A stretch of 44,958 bases of DNA. Source: an uncultured Peptococcaceae bacterium (GTDB lineage Bacteria > Bacillota > Desulfitobacteriia > Desulfitobacteriales > Syntrophobotulaceae). The translations under genes and the position numbers were made by a program. The DNA lies in assembly GCA_937892995.1 (NCBI GenBank), contig CALBJS010000060.1, positions 1 through 44,958 of the forward strand, given 5' to 3'. A model generated the notes under the pieces. It ran no database searches, was not told where the DNA came from, and worked only from the letters and a program-made list of their open reading frames with translations. Position 1 is the stretch's first letter. Every line of letters begins with the position of its first letter. Positions 7,747 through 16,735 of the stretch are shown piece after piece.

Positions 7747-9159
7747 TTAGAACCCGATTAAGCCTGCAAGGAACGGGAAAATAGTAGCACACATGAGACA
7801 TAAGACAGCAGTCGGAACAACGCCGTATTTCGCCATGTCCGCCATAGAATAATAACCTTCTCCGTAAGTAATCAGAGGTATACTGTCTAAGGGGAAGACC
7901 AGCTCGATTCCGGCAAAAGTACCAACAATCAGACAAAGGGTTGCCGGGTCTACACCGGTCATAGCGGCGATGGCCAGGAAAGGAGGTACGGTCAGAGCAA
8001 CAACTGGAGGACCTGTAGGGATGATGATGTGGAGGAAAGCCGTAATAGCTGCCAATATCAAGAGGACAACAAGCATAGGCCAAGCGTCTGCACCAGCAAA
8101 AGTGAGGTTAACCAGCCAGGTAGCACCGCCGGTAGAGACGATACCCATGGCTAAAGCTTGAATACCGCCGATCATCATGATAACATCCCAGGAAATCGAG
8201 TCCATAAGTTTTTTACCGTTCAGTAAATTGACTCCCGGCAAGAAAGCAACAGCCAAAGAAACCATCCCGACAATAAAGATATTCAGGGCCGGGAACCAGG
8301 TGCTGGAGAGCCAGAAGGCGAAAGTGACGAGTAACCAGATGATGACTTTCTTTTCTTGAGGTTGTAGTTTGCCAAAGCCAGAAACCTGTTTTTTTACCTC
8401 GGCAATGGCTTCTTCTGTGATTGGTTCCGGTTTGAATAGGAAAGAGAGCCACCACCCGAGGAAAATAGCAGCGATAATTGCGAAAGGAATACCTAAAATA
8501 CACCAGTCTAAAAAGGTAACGCGTATGCCGGTGCCCTGTTCGATCATGGTCATAGCTAAAACGTTCAAAGAGTTTCCGACGGGGGTAGCCATCCCACCAA
8601 TTTGTGCCGCCCCGGGAATACCGATCAACAAAGCTCTGCCGAGGTTAGTTGTTCCCGGTTTGGGATTTCCGTTGGCCTTCATAAGAGAAAGTGCCAAGCC
8701 CATTAACAAAGCGGTAGCGGCAATGTTGGAGATAATTGCCGACATTGCGGCACAACAGAAAACGAATGCATAAATAACTTTTTTGGAATTAGAACCGGAC
8801 CAGTTGAGGAAAAAATTAATCATTCGGTAAGGTATCGGCGTTGCTGCAAAAGCGGCACTGATGCCGTACGCTACAAAAACGAAGAAAATAACCGGCGTCA
8901 TAAAGGTGCTGGAAAATTGACCTACGGGAAGTATGCCGCCGATAGGAAGCATGACCATAACAATGATAACGGTAACAAACAGAGGCAACGCTTCCGTTAC
9001 CCATAAAGCAATACAGGCTAACAAAATTCCAAAAGCACAAAGTGCCGGCCGTTCCAAACCTTCCGGTACAGGTAAAACAAAGTGGAAAATAAGATAAATG
9101 ATGACAGCACTGAGCATACCGATGAGTTGTTTCTTTTGGAATTGATTTTCTCCTGCCAT
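7747..9159 (-). CDS. DASS/SLC13-family anion transporter
   Basis: A 470-residue, highly hydrophobic inner-membrane carrier with about 11-12 membrane segments, of the divalent anion:sodium symporter type. The first half has an SNT-like motif (IISNIAATALLM); the second half has the corresponding loop as IIPTGPPVVALTVP, a departure from the usual SNTATA form. The family imports di- and tricarboxylates, sulfate or related anions with sodium; the substrate here is unknown. GAGGG precedes the start. Transcription starts from a sigma-54 promoter about 170 bases upstream with an enhancer palindrome. This places it in the same regulon as the CoA ligase, thioesterase and molybdopterin enzyme, so it probably imports the organic anion they process or an exchange partner. 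Confidence 0.85.
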   Translation of the reverse strand: MAGENQFQKKQLIGMLSAVIIYLIFHFVLPVPEGLERPALCAFGILLACIALWVTEALPLFVTVIIVMVMLPIGGILPVGQFSSTFMTPVIFFVFVAYGISAAFAATPIPYRMINFFLNWSGSNSKKVIYAFVFCCAAMSAIISNIAATALLMGLALSLMKANGNPKPGTTNLGRALLIGIPGAAQIGGMATPVGNSLNVLAMTMIEQGTGIRVTFLDWCILGIPFAIIAAIFLGWWLSFLFKPEPITEEAIAEVKKQVSGFGKLQPQEKKVIIWLLVTFAFWLSSTWFPALNIFIVGMVSLAVAFLPGVNLLNGKKLMDSISWDVIMMIGGIQALAMGIVSTGGATWLVNLTFAGADAWPMLVVLLILAAITAFLHIIIPTGPPVVALTVPPFLAIAAMTGVDPATLCLIVGTFAGIELVFPLDSIPLITYGEGYYSMADMAKYGVVPTAVLCLMCATIFPFLAGLIGF

Positions 9160-9328
9160 GTAAATCCCTCTTTCTTTATCCGCGAAATTTATGTTCTGTG
9201 CTAAAGTCGAATTAATGTGTCATAAATCGTCTACCGGCCTCACCTCTTTTAAAAATTCCATTGTCTTGCATGCTGGTAATATAGACCTCCTTTTCCCGGC
9301 ATAATAATTCTATATGCCTATCATACAT

Positions 9329-9344
9329 TGCAAATAATGTGCCA
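9329..9344 (-). promoter_or_regulatory. sigma-54 promoter of the DASS transporter
   Basis: On the minus strand TGGCAC-ATTAT-TTGCA matches the -24/-12 consensus with GG and GC ten bases apart. It is identical, base for base, to the promoter of the OFA carrier at 15234-15249. Confidence 0.88.
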
Positions 9345-9393
9345 CTTATAACAACCTTATTTTTGGCTCACTTTTAGAGCAGTTTCATTGGCG

Positions 9394-9431
9394 TGGGACA
9401 AAAATCAGCCCTTCTGGAATAAGATGTCCCA
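9394..9431. promoter_or_regulatory. enhancer palindrome TGGGACA-N24-TGTCCCA (DASS)
   Basis: The two arms are at 9394-9400 and 9425-9431, 49 bases upstream of the -24 element. The same arrangement precedes four other sigma-54 promoters here, so it is the probable binding site of the activator encoded at 10110-12167. Confidence 0.8.
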
Positions 9432-9477
9432 TATTGCAACCCTTGAGAAAGAGGACTGCAATACATCCTGAAAATTG

Positions 9478-9507
9478 AAGAGAATGCCCGAATACGGACA
9501 TTCTCTT
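9478..9507 (-). terminator. terminator after zinc-ribbon gene
   Basis: AAGAGAATG pairs with CATTCTCTT, with an inner CC/GG pair. On the minus strand it follows the small zinc-ribbon gene by about 60 bases and is followed by a T-rich stretch. Confidence 0.6.
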
Positions 9508-9570
9508 CTCAACCTAGAAAAACCTTTCTTATTATACAAAAGGTATTAGGACTTCATAATGGAAAATCAT

Positions 9571-9735
9571 CTAATCTTCGTCATCATCGTCATCATCATC
9601 TGCCTGAAAAGCGGCAGTGCCGGCCTTAGGCAAATCAGCTTTGCACTTGATACATTTTTTAAGCACGTTCGGATTCATTGCTCCGCAGTTAGGGCATTTA
9701 ATAGCTTTTCCTGCACTTGGGGGGCGAAAGCACAT
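9571..9735 (-). CDS. small zinc-ribbon protein with acidic tail
   Basis: A 54-residue protein not listed by size-limited gene callers. It contains two CxxC pairs (CPNCG at 14-18 and CIKC at 28-31), which form a probable zinc ribbon, followed by DLPKAG and an Asp/Glu-rich tail of ten residues. GGAGG lies 10 bases before the ATG. It is closely similar to the protein at 21733-21909 (CPACGRFNPP...CKRCSTDLP). A sigma-54-like promoter lies about 80 bases upstream on the same strand. The role is unknown; a metal-binding accessory or a small regulatory protein for the surrounding regulon is possible. Confidence 0.8.
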   Translation of the reverse strand: MCFRPPSAGKAIKCPNCGAMNPNVLKKCIKCKADLPKAGTAAFQADDDDDDDED

Positions 9736-9813
9736 TTTATGATAACCTCCTGTCTCTTGTAAAGTAAATGGGTAATGCCAGTATAGTAGGTATTGCCCTT
9801 ATGTTATTTAATA

Positions 9814-9829
9814 TGCATTTTTTATGCCA
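9814..9829 (-). promoter_or_regulatory. sigma-54-like promoter of the zinc-ribbon gene
   Basis: On the minus strand TGGCAT-AAAAA-ATGCA keeps GG and GC ten bases apart, but ATGCA replaces TTGCA. No TGGGACA palindrome is seen within the next 150 bases, so it is weaker evidence than the other sites. Confidence 0.5.
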
Positions 9830-10109
9830 GTCTTAGGCAAGGAAATAATTTAACTTAACATCGGGGTTATAACTGACTTTAAAAATAACAAATAAGGTTT
9901 ACCTAACACTTGTATTAGAGCAAAGGATGTGATGCTAAAGAAAGTATTTTTAAGGTTAATTACAAGTTTTTTACTCTTTAGGGCTGTAAATGTCGAAAAA
10001 GGGTATCTAAAAAGGATATTTAATGTATAATTAAAAGACAAGCATTTTGTATGAAATGCATAAGTCTTTTAAATTATCCGTAAAATTGGAAAAAGAATTG
10101 GGGGAAACG

Positions 10110-12167
10110 ATGATGCCATCTTTAGAGGAATCGTTGAGTCCGGTTGTAGCGAGTTCCAAAAGCGGAAAAGCACAAGTCCTTTATGAAAATGACTGCCTCT
10201 TAATGGATAAAATTAAGCAACAGAAAATGGATCTACTGGCGGGAAAGATTACACCTGCTCAGGTAGATTCTGTCCGCCCGGAGATTGTACAGTCCTGGCT
10301 CAAATCCAGCAAAAAGGGGCACGACCCTCTCCGATACAAATGTCCTCCTATTATCAATTCTGATGCCTTTGAAGATCTCTTAAAAGAAAAAGACTTTTTT
10401 CTGCAAGCTGCGGATCCTTATATAAGGCAGCTAGAAAGTATGCTGACCCATATGCAAAGCTTTCTTTTTCTCAGCGATGAGAAAGGCATTATTTTGCGGG
10501 TAGGCCAGGCTTTAGGCAAAAATAAATTTCAGCTTGTGCCGGGAACCATGTGGTCGGAAGAAACCACCGGAACTTGTGCCCATGATCTTTGTATCCAGCT
10601 AAAAAGGCCGATTCAGCTATGCGGTTCGGAACATTTCAGTGAAATTTTCAAGAATATTTCTTGTTCTTCTGCACCGGTTTTTGATGAAAAAGGACATTTA
10701 GAAGGAACCTTGACCATAACCAGTCCCTATTTAAACAGTCAAAACTCCCATTCATTGGGACTGGTAGTAACAATGACTCGGGCTATTGAAAAGGAATTCC
10801 AGCTTTCTGTAAAGAACAACCTTTTTGATACAATTTTTTCTAAAGTTAATGAAGCTATGATTGTTTTTGACAATTGCGGAGTTGTTATCAATATCAATGC
10901 TGCCGGCAGGAAAATATTCGATGCTTTGGGCAAAAAACCGATGGGAAAGCAGGTGGAAGAATTATTCGACGACCTGTCTTTTTTAAGAACTTCTTTAGCA
11001 AGCGGAGAAGCTGCACTGAATAAAGAAATTTCTATCAAAAACAGCAAACTTAAAAACCTCTGCTCCGTCTATCCTCTGGAGAATTATGACAACAAGAACT
11101 CAGGCTATATTCTCATCTTAAAACCGATAGAAGTGAAAAATGTTCATAAGAGAATATTGCCTGGTTCGTCAACCCGCTTTACATTTAATAAGATAGTGGG
11201 CGATTGTGCAAAATTTACCGAATTGGAAGAAATGGCTAAGAAGTTTTCCAGGGTTAATTCTAGTATTATGCTCTTGGGGGAAAGCGGGACAGGCAAAGAA
11301 GTCTTTGCCCAGGCCATTCACAATGAAAGTCGGCCCAATAACCCTTTTATTGCCGTAAACTGTGCCGCCATTCCGCGAAATTTAATTGAAAGCGAACTGT
11401 TTGGTTACGAAGCGGGGGCCTTTACCGGTGCTAAGACTAAGGGCAAACCCGGTAAGATTGAGTTGGCCAATAATGGCACCTTATTTTTGGATGAAATCGG
11501 TGATATGCCATTGGATATGCAGGCTGTACTCTTGCGGGTTCTTGAAGACAAAACCATCATGAGGGTAGGTGGAAGCCGCTATATTCCAGTAGATTTCCGT
11601 TTGATTACAGCTACGAACAAAGATCTATTGACCTTGACCAAAGAAAATTTATTTCGAGAAGATTTGTATTATCGGCTTTCTGTTTTTCGGCTCAATATTC
11701 CCCCTTTGCGGGAAAGGGGCTCGGACATCATCCAGCTTGCAGAACGTTTCATCAACATATATGCTCAGGCCCAGCGTTTGGCCGAGCCGGTATTGAGCAA
11801 TTCTGCGAAATATATTTTACTGCAATATAGTTGGCCGGGAAATGTGCGGCAATTGCAAAACGCCATTTCTTATGCCGTATGTTTAAGCAGCGACGGTATA
11901 ATTTTACCCGAACATTTACCCGGAGAAATTTTGGATTATTATATAAGTTCGGATTTAAAGACAAAGGAACAGCGAGAAGAACAGAAAATTCCAGCAGACA
12001 GTTATTCACATCTGGATGAAACCAATCATTCCATTAAAGACATTGAAAAAATGGCCATTAAAAAGGCGTTAAACGAAACGAACAATCGTGTTCGGGATGC
12101 GGCGAAATTGTTGGGTTTAAGCAAATCGACTCTGTACCGCAAAATAAAGGAATATGAGATCAAATAG
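10110..12167 (+). CDS. sigma-54-dependent enhancer-binding regulator (AcoR-like)
   Basis: A 685-residue activator of sigma-54 RNA polymerase. From the N-terminus it has an AcoR-like sensory region (VQSWLKSSKKGHDP, then a GAF-like segment with WSEETTGTCAHD) and a PAS-like segment (about 235-300; MIVFDNCGVVININAAG). The AAA+ domain follows with Walker A GESGTGKE (390-397), GAFTGA (436-441) and Walker B LFLDEIGD (458-465). A Fis-type HTH lies at the end (NNRVRDAAKLLGLSKSTLYR). The start at ATG 10110 is chosen because GGGGGA precedes it; an upstream in-frame TTG (10047) has no such site. GAFTGA shows it can contact sigma-54. Its targets are probably the palindrome-associated promoters around it; the ligand is unknown but may be the substrate or its CoA ester. 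Confidence 0.92.
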   Translation: MMPSLEESLSPVVASSKSGKAQVLYENDCLLMDKIKQQKMDLLAGKITPAQVDSVRPEIVQSWLKSSKKGHDPLRYKCPPIINSDAFEDLLKEKDFFLQAADPYIRQLESMLTHMQSFLFLSDEKGIILRVGQALGKNKFQLVPGTMWSEETTGTCAHDLCIQLKRPIQLCGSEHFSEIFKNISCSSAPVFDEKGHLEGTLTITSPYLNSQNSHSLGLVVTMTRAIEKEFQLSVKNNLFDTIFSKVNEAMIVFDNCGVVININAAGRKIFDALGKKPMGKQVEELFDDLSFLRTSLASGEAALNKEISIKNSKLKNLCSVYPLENYDNKNSGYILILKPIEVKNVHKRILPGSSTRFTFNKIVGDCAKFTELEEMAKKFSRVNSSIMLLGESGTGKEVFAQAIHNESRPNNPFIAVNCAAIPRNLIESELFGYEAGAFTGAKTKGKPGKIELANNGTLFLDEIGDMPLDMQAVLLRVLEDKTIMRVGGSRYIPVDFRLITATNKDLLTLTKENLFREDLYYRLSVFRLNIPPLRERGSDIIQLAERFINIYAQAQRLAEPVLSNSAKYILLQYSWPGNVRQLQNAISYAVCLSSDGIILPEHLPGEILDYYISSDLKTKEQREEQKIPADSYSHLDETNHSIKDIEKMAIKKALNETNNRVRDAAKLLGLSKSTLYRKIKEYEIK

Positions 12168-12227
12168 AATATGAGATCATGTATGCGTTAGATTGTAAAA
12201 ACATACTATTATTTTTAACAAAGTATG

Positions 12228-12731
12228 CTAAAATTCTACAAAAGAAATATCAGCTGGTTCGTAATATGTTTCACATTCACGTTTGTATTCTTCTTCCTGG
12301 AAAGTCCCCTTATTGACAGAGAGATATTTCCCCTTGCAACGGGCAGCGACCTGGCCATCAGGCAAAATTATTTTGCCTTCAGCTTCATAATGGCGTCCGG
12401 AAATACTCGTGGTTTTGGCTACAATCAACAATTCCTGCCCGTGGACGGTAATGGGCTTGCAATAAGTAACTGTTAATTCTATGGTCATGACTACAACGTG
12501 GGGTGCGGAGATTTCAATTGCTCGCCAAAGAATCTCATCAAAATACGTAGCGGTGATTCCTCCGTGAATAAGGCCGGGAAATCCCTGATGGCAGTTTTTG
12601 GTGACGACAGTTCCTATAGCGTACCCGTCTACGGTCTCGTAAGCTCGTAAACCAATTCCTTCTTTGGGCCCGTTCTGGCAAGCGAAGCAGTTGGCTCCGG
12701 GCGGGAATTTTCTGTGAATTTGGTGTTTCAT
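12228..12731 (-). CDS. hotdog-fold acyl-CoA thioesterase (PaaI-like)
   Basis: A 167-residue cytoplasmic hotdog protein. The family signature LIHGGITATYFDEILW is at 54-69 with the HGG turn and the acidic residue Asp65. An N-terminal CFAC pair (15-18) is common in this subgroup. It should hydrolyse acyl-CoA esters, either to release the product or to relieve CoA trapping. AGGAGA precedes the ATG. A sigma-54 promoter lies 54 bases upstream on the minus strand, but an enhancer palindrome is not found next to it; an IS30 remnant occupies the adjacent region. It is convergent with the activator gene. Confidence 0.85.
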   Translation of the reverse strand: MKHQIHRKFPPGANCFACQNGPKEGIGLRAYETVDGYAIGTVVTKNCHQGFPGLIHGGITATYFDEILWRAIEISAPHVVVMTIELTVTYCKPITVHGQELLIVAKTTSISGRHYEAEGKIILPDGQVAARCKGKYLSVNKGTFQEEEYKRECETYYEPADISFVEF

Positions 12732-12784
12732 GTTGGTTTCTCCTAAATTACTATTGAGAAATGAGGCGTTTCATGCTCCACCTG

Positions 12785-12800
12785 TGCAATTATTGTGCCA
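12785..12800 (-). promoter_or_regulatory. sigma-54 promoter of the thioesterase
   Basis: On the minus strand TGGCAC-AATAA-TTGCA is a full consensus match with correct GG-GC spacing. The nearest palindrome (13304-13342) is about 500 bases away, across an IS30 remnant. Confidence 0.82.
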
Positions 12801-12809
12801 AAGTATCTT

Positions 12810-13149
12810 TTTCTTGACTGGTTTTATGTATAAGGAATTGTTTCAATATATTAAGCTGATTTATGATCTTTGTTAATTTTCAATACTTTTCCTTTTTTCT
12901 GGCATTCTCTCGATAAACTTGTTGAGCCCTATCTGCACAATATTCTTTCTTATAGCTCAAATTAATGTTTAGTAGTACTATACCCTTTTGTATTGTTTTC
13001 TCTATTGTCCGAACGTGCTTTCCTAATCTTTTTGCTATTTTTATGGTTGTAGTTTTTCCTTTAGTAAAACCTTAATTGTGTATCTGGCTCGTTCTGTTAA
13101 ATGTTTATTATTTTTTATTTACTCCTGCAGTATAATTATGGGAGCTCAT
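12810..13149 (-). mobile_element. degenerate IS30-family transposase, 5' part
   Basis: Reading the minus strand in several frames gives the N-terminal region of an IS30-type transposase: MSSHNYTAG, KHLTERARYTIKVLLKEKLQ, then AKRLGKHVRTIEKTIQKG (the HTH), then KEYCADRAQQVYRENARKK. Stops and frameshifts interrupt it, and the catalytic DDE part is missing. Exact ends are uncertain, and no terminal inverted repeats were identified. Confidence 0.8.
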
Positions 13150-13303
13150 GGTCTATCCTCTTAATGCTTTTGCTTGGTCGCTTAACATTATAAATTGGAT
13201 TAACCATGAGCTTCTTTTTTTTCTGCCTTATCGCATTTAAGCTGACAACTTACCATAATAGAATAAGTCCCCAAACAAAACCGGAACAAATATAGTTCTG
13301 ATA

Positions 13304-13342
13304 TGGGACAAAAACAGAGTCAAAACACAAAATATTGTCCCA
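13304..13342. promoter_or_regulatory. enhancer palindrome TGGGACA-N25-TGTCCCA (CoA ligase)
   Basis: Arms are at 13304-13310 and 13336-13342, 38 bases before the CoA-ligase -24 element. The gap is one base longer than in the other copies. Confidence 0.8.
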
Positions 13343-13380
13343 AGCGTAAAAACCGTTCTAGGGAAAGTGGGATTAATTTT

Positions 13381-13396
13381 TGGAACGATAATTGCA
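13381..13396 (+). promoter_or_regulatory. sigma-54 promoter of the acyl-CoA ligase
   Basis: TGGAAC-GATAA-TTGCA has GG and GC ten bases apart, with one departure from TGGCAC. Its -12 element overlaps an in-frame ATG at 13392, which rules that ATG out as the translation start. Confidence 0.75.
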
Positions 13397-13424
13397 TGGA
13401 TATAAAAGGGAGGTGTTTCAGGGA

Positions 13425-15071
13425 ATGGAAAGCAAACCTTGGTTTCAACACTATGATCCAGGTATTGACCTTTTATGTACTTATACGACGATGCTGCCCA
13501 AGGAGCAATTTCTCTTTTGGGTAAATAAACAGCCTGAGCGGCCTTATATTTATTATTTAGATGATATAATTACTTATAACCAAGCCAATATTTTGGCCTG
13601 TAAACTTGCCCGCCAATTGCAAAGCATAGGTATGAAAAAAGGAGACCGTCTGGTATTAACCTTGCCTAATATTCCGGAATTTATCATTGCTGTACAAGCT
13701 TGTTTCAAAATAGGTGTAATTGTCGTACCAACTAATCCCCGCTATACGGAAAGAGAGCTGGCTTATCGCTATGCTAACAGCGGGGCAAAAATAGCGATGT
13801 GCTTGGCACAGCATGTTGATACTTTATTGGAACTCCAGAAAGAAAAATGCCCTGATTTACAAAATGTTATTGTGGTTGCCGGCGAACAAGAAAAACGATC
13901 CTTGGCACAAATCAAAGGGCTGTTTTTTTATAACCAATTTTTGAAAAGCGATGACTGCGACGAACCCCAAGAAGAAGGCTCTTTGGAAGATGTGGCGGTG
14001 TTGATTTATACCGGAGGAACCACAGGAGTGAGTAAGGGATGCAGTATTACCAACGCCAATCTCAATGCCGTAGCATTGGGATGGAAACAAATGTCGCAAT
14101 ATTTTACTGATTTTAGTAGGTATAAAGTGTTGTGTTGTACACCGATGTACCATATACATGGCTTTCAAATTGCTATTAATTCCAATATTTTACTGGGTGG
14201 AAGCGTTGTAATTTTATCTGGACTGACGCCGGAAGAGATCATTAAAGCGATTAACCGGTATGAACCCAATGTTTTACCGGTAGTACCAACCTTGATTAGA
14301 GAATTAATGAAACGGCAGGATTTTGCTGAATCAAAAGCTCATTTGATTGAACATATTGGTTGCGGGGCATCTCCTATACCTGCGGCGATAATGAAAGAAT
14401 TCGAAAATATTATCGGTGTTCCTATTATTGAAGGCTACGGTGCCTCGGAAACTACCATGGCAGTTTCGGGAAATCCTATGAGAAAGAGAAAAACCGGGAG
14501 CGTAGGACTTCCTTATCCGCAAACCGACGTTAAGATAGTTGATATTGAGACGGGCCAAAAAGAATTGCCTGCGGGCCAGATAGGGGAACTTTGTTTTAAA
14601 GGCCCTCAGGTGATTAAAGAATATTGGAACAATCCGAAGGAAACTAAGCTAGCCATTAAAGAGGGATGGTGGTATTCCGGGGACATTGGCTATATGGATG
14701 AAGAAGGTTTTCTTTTTTTGATAGACCGCAAAAAAGATATCATCAACTGCAGCGGATTTAATGTATTCAGCAATGAGGTAGACGAAGTGCTGAACAGCCA
14801 TCCAAAAATATTGGAAGCGGGAGTAGTGGGCATACCCGATCACAAAAGGGGTGAAACGGTAAAAGCCTATGTGGTGAAACATCCCGGAGAAGATCTTTCA
14901 AAGGAAGAAATCAAAAACTTTTGCCGGAAATATTTAACAGCATATAAGGTACCTCGGGAAATAGAATTTATTGACGTTTTGCCCCGTACCTGTGTATACA
15001 AAGTTGACCGCAAAAAACTGAAGCTGATGAACCAACAAAAACGAGATCAGAAAAGCCAAGAAGAAAAATAA
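13425..15071 (+). CDS. AMP-forming acyl-CoA synthetase / ligase
   Basis: A 548-residue enzyme of the adenylate-forming superfamily that would activate a carboxylic acid with ATP and CoA. The P-loop YTGGTTGVSKG is at 195-205, followed by the A5-type motif (EGYGASETT), WYSGDIGYMDEEGF, DRKKDIINCSG and a C-terminal catalytic-lysine region (PRTCVYKVDRKKLK) that departs from the usual PSGKILR. The length is normal for medium or aryl acid ligases. The start at ATG 13425 is favoured because GGGAGGT lies 10 bases upstream and because an in-frame ATG at 13392 falls inside the sigma-54 promoter. A terminator follows directly. The acid substrate is unknown. Confidence 0.88.
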   Translation: MESKPWFQHYDPGIDLLCTYTTMLPKEQFLFWVNKQPERPYIYYLDDIITYNQANILACKLARQLQSIGMKKGDRLVLTLPNIPEFIIAVQACFKIGVIVVPTNPRYTERELAYRYANSGAKIAMCLAQHVDTLLELQKEKCPDLQNVIVVAGEQEKRSLAQIKGLFFYNQFLKSDDCDEPQEEGSLEDVAVLIYTGGTTGVSKGCSITNANLNAVALGWKQMSQYFTDFSRYKVLCCTPMYHIHGFQIAINSNILLGGSVVILSGLTPEEIIKAINRYEPNVLPVVPTLIRELMKRQDFAESKAHLIEHIGCGASPIPAAIMKEFENIIGVPIIEGYGASETTMAVSGNPMRKRKTGSVGLPYPQTDVKIVDIETGQKELPAGQIGELCFKGPQVIKEYWNNPKETKLAIKEGWWYSGDIGYMDEEGFLFLIDRKKDIINCSGFNVFSNEVDEVLNSHPKILEAGVVGIPDHKRGETVKAYVVKHPGEDLSKEEIKNFCRKYLTAYKVPREIEFIDVLPRTCVYKVDRKKLKLMNQQKRDQKSQEEK

Positions 15072-15078
15072 TCTTATG

Positions 15079-15110
15079 CCCGCAAACTTGTTAAGCTTGC
15101 GGGTTATTTT
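15079..15110 (+). terminator. terminator after the CoA ligase
   Basis: CCCGCAA (15079-15085) pairs with TTGCGGG (15097-15103), with further CTT/AAG pairing inside, followed by TTATTTT. It lies 8 bases after the ligase stop. Confidence 0.8.
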
Positions 15111-15146
15111 GCCACTTTTAGTATTCTTTTGACAAGCAATCCAATA

Positions 15147-15184
15147 TGGGACACAATTGTTCACCAAAAAAAAGTTTTGTCCCA
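15147..15184. promoter_or_regulatory. enhancer palindrome TGGGACA-N24-TGTCCCA (OFA carrier)
   Basis: Arms are at 15147-15153 and 15178-15184, 49 bases before the -24 element. Confidence 0.82.
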
Positions 15185-15233
15185 TTTAAAGAAAATAAAA
15201 TAAGATTTGACTAGAAATAAGGATTTTCTTCAA

Positions 15234-15249
15234 TGGCACATTATTTGCA
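15234..15249 (+). promoter_or_regulatory. sigma-54 promoter of the OFA carrier
   Basis: TGGCAC-ATTAT-TTGCA is a perfect consensus with correct spacing, identical to the DASS promoter. Confidence 0.88.
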
Positions 15250-15508
15250 AATACTGATATACACAAGTTATTATTTTCAAGGAGGGAAAGCTTATATCTG
15301 AAAGAATAGTCATTCTCACTATTGCCCAGGCTAAATCCTGCCTGACGGCATCGGACACGAACTTATCTTTTTATTCAACTCCTTTAGATAGCCCGGGTGA
15401 AGGCAGGGTTACACCGGTTAAATTTAAAATAGGCTCTTTCGTGTAATTGGACTTAAGTTTGTCAAAGCAATAAGAATAATAAGAAAATTTAAAGGATGAT
15501 AAAAATTT
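15250..15508 (+). other. long leader with an orphan Shine-Dalgarno site
   Basis: The transcript from the sigma-54 promoter has about 245 untranslated bases. A perfect AAGGAGGG (15279-15286) is followed at normal spacing by ATA (15294), not ATG, GTG or TTG. The frame from there stays open to TAA 15444-15446. CCTGCC and GGCAGG could pair across the middle. It may be a decayed small gene or a structured leader. Confidence 0.35.
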
Positions 15509-16735
15509 ATGAATGTTAAGGGACGCACCAAATATGGGTTTAATGGTTTTGTCTTATTACTGTTTTTAGGTTTAATCTATGCTTGGTCTATCTTTGTTTC
15601 TCCTTTAGAGACCGAGTTTGGTTGGGTACGTATTCAAACTTCCATGATCTTTACCATTACAATGGTTTGTTTTTGTTTGGGGAGCCTTTTCTCAGGCCGG
15701 GTTACTGCCAAAAAAGGAGCCCGGGTAACGATTCGTCTGGCCGCTGGATTATTATTAATCGGTTTTATCGGGTCTGCCAATGTAAATTCTCTGCCAGGAA
15801 TTTTTATTACTTACGGTGTCATTTGTGGTTCAGCCGTTGGCATGGGCTATAATTGTATTTTAAGCACAACGTTAAAATGGTTTGCTGAACGTGCCGGGAT
15901 GGTTTCAGGTTTGCTGCTTATGGGGTTTGGTTTCGGCAGTATGGCTTTGGGAGCAGGCGTTACTTCTATGATTGGTGCCTTTGGCTGGAGAATGACGTTT
16001 GTCATTTTGGGCGTTGTTTTTGCTGTCCTGCTTTTTGTCGGCTCAATTTTACTAGTCCCTCCGAGCAAAGAATTTTCGGAAGCATTGCTTAAAAAACAAC
16101 AACATAAGGCTGGTCCATCCGCTCCGTTAAAAGATTTTACACCGGCTCAAATGTTAAAAACGTCTAACTTTTGGATTGCTTTGCTATGGAATTTGCTTCT
16201 TACGGCCGGTGGTCTGGCTTTAATCAGCAATGCGGTTCCTGCTGCCAGGGAAATTCTGCTAAGAAGCATGGACGCTTCAGCAGCATTGATATTGGCTACG
16301 ACAGCCATGGGAATGCTTTCCATGGCTAGCGGGGTGGGTAGGCTTATAGTCGGGATGGTTTGGGATAAAAAAGGCTACCGCTTCACTCTAGTTTTTGTGG
16401 CACTGTTGCTTACGCTTTCAATGGTGATGCTGATTTTTGCCGATAAAACGGACAATTTTGCTCTCTTAGTAACAGGTTTTTTCCTTTTGGGGTTTGCTTA
16501 CGGCGGTGGTCCTTCTTCGGCTTCTGCTTTAATTATGGCTTTTTTCGGCCCCAAATATTACGGGCAGAATTATAGTATCATTACCTGCAACATGATTCTC
16601 TCAGCCGTTATCGGCCCTACTGTCATCAGTTCGCTCCAGGCAGCAACCGGAACATATGGCAGTGCATATATCGTATTTTTGTTCTTTGGTTTTGCAACTT
16701 TAGCCGGTGCTTTTATGATTAAAAGCCCCCAATGA
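15509..16735 (+). CDS. OFA-type major facilitator transporter
   Basis: A 408-residue integral membrane protein with about 12 segments, related to the oxalate:formate antiporter (OFA) branch of the MFS. It opens with GLIYAWSIFVSPLETEFGW, typical of that branch, and has the inter-domain loop at about residue 190-210. Translation starts at ATG 15509 after AAAGGATGA. Family members exchange or import carboxylates. The shared sigma-54 promoter and enhancer type link it to the CoA ligase and molybdopterin enzyme, so it is the second candidate carrier for the substrate or its product. A terminator-like hairpin follows at 16841-16874. Confidence 0.85.
   Translation: MNVKGRTKYGFNGFVLLLFLGLIYAWSIFVSPLETEFGWVRIQTSMIFTITMVCFCLGSLFSGRVTAKKGARVTIRLAAGLLLIGFIGSANVNSLPGIFITYGVICGSAVGMGYNCILSTTLKWFAERAGMVSGLLLMGFGFGSMALGAGVTSMIGAFGWRMTFVILGVVFAVLLFVGSILLVPPSKEFSEALLKKQQHKAGPSAPLKDFTPAQMLKTSNFWIALLWNLLLTAGGLALISNAVPAAREILLRSMDASAALILATTAMGMLSMASGVGRLIVGMVWDKKGYRFTLVFVALLLTLSMVMLIFADKTDNFALLVTGFFLLGFAYGGGPSSASALIMAFFGPKYYGQNYSIITCNMILSAVIGPTVISSLQAATGTYGSAYIVFLFFGFATLAGAFMIKSPQ

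Noticed and set aside
9552..9762. A plus-strand open frame overlapping the small zinc-ribbon gene
   Set aside because: It is the antisense of the zinc-ribbon gene, which has the cysteine pattern and the ribosome site on the minus strand.
13392..13424. Upstream in-frame ATG for the acyl-CoA ligase
   Set aside because: It overlaps the -12 element of the sigma-54 promoter, so it would not be on the transcript.
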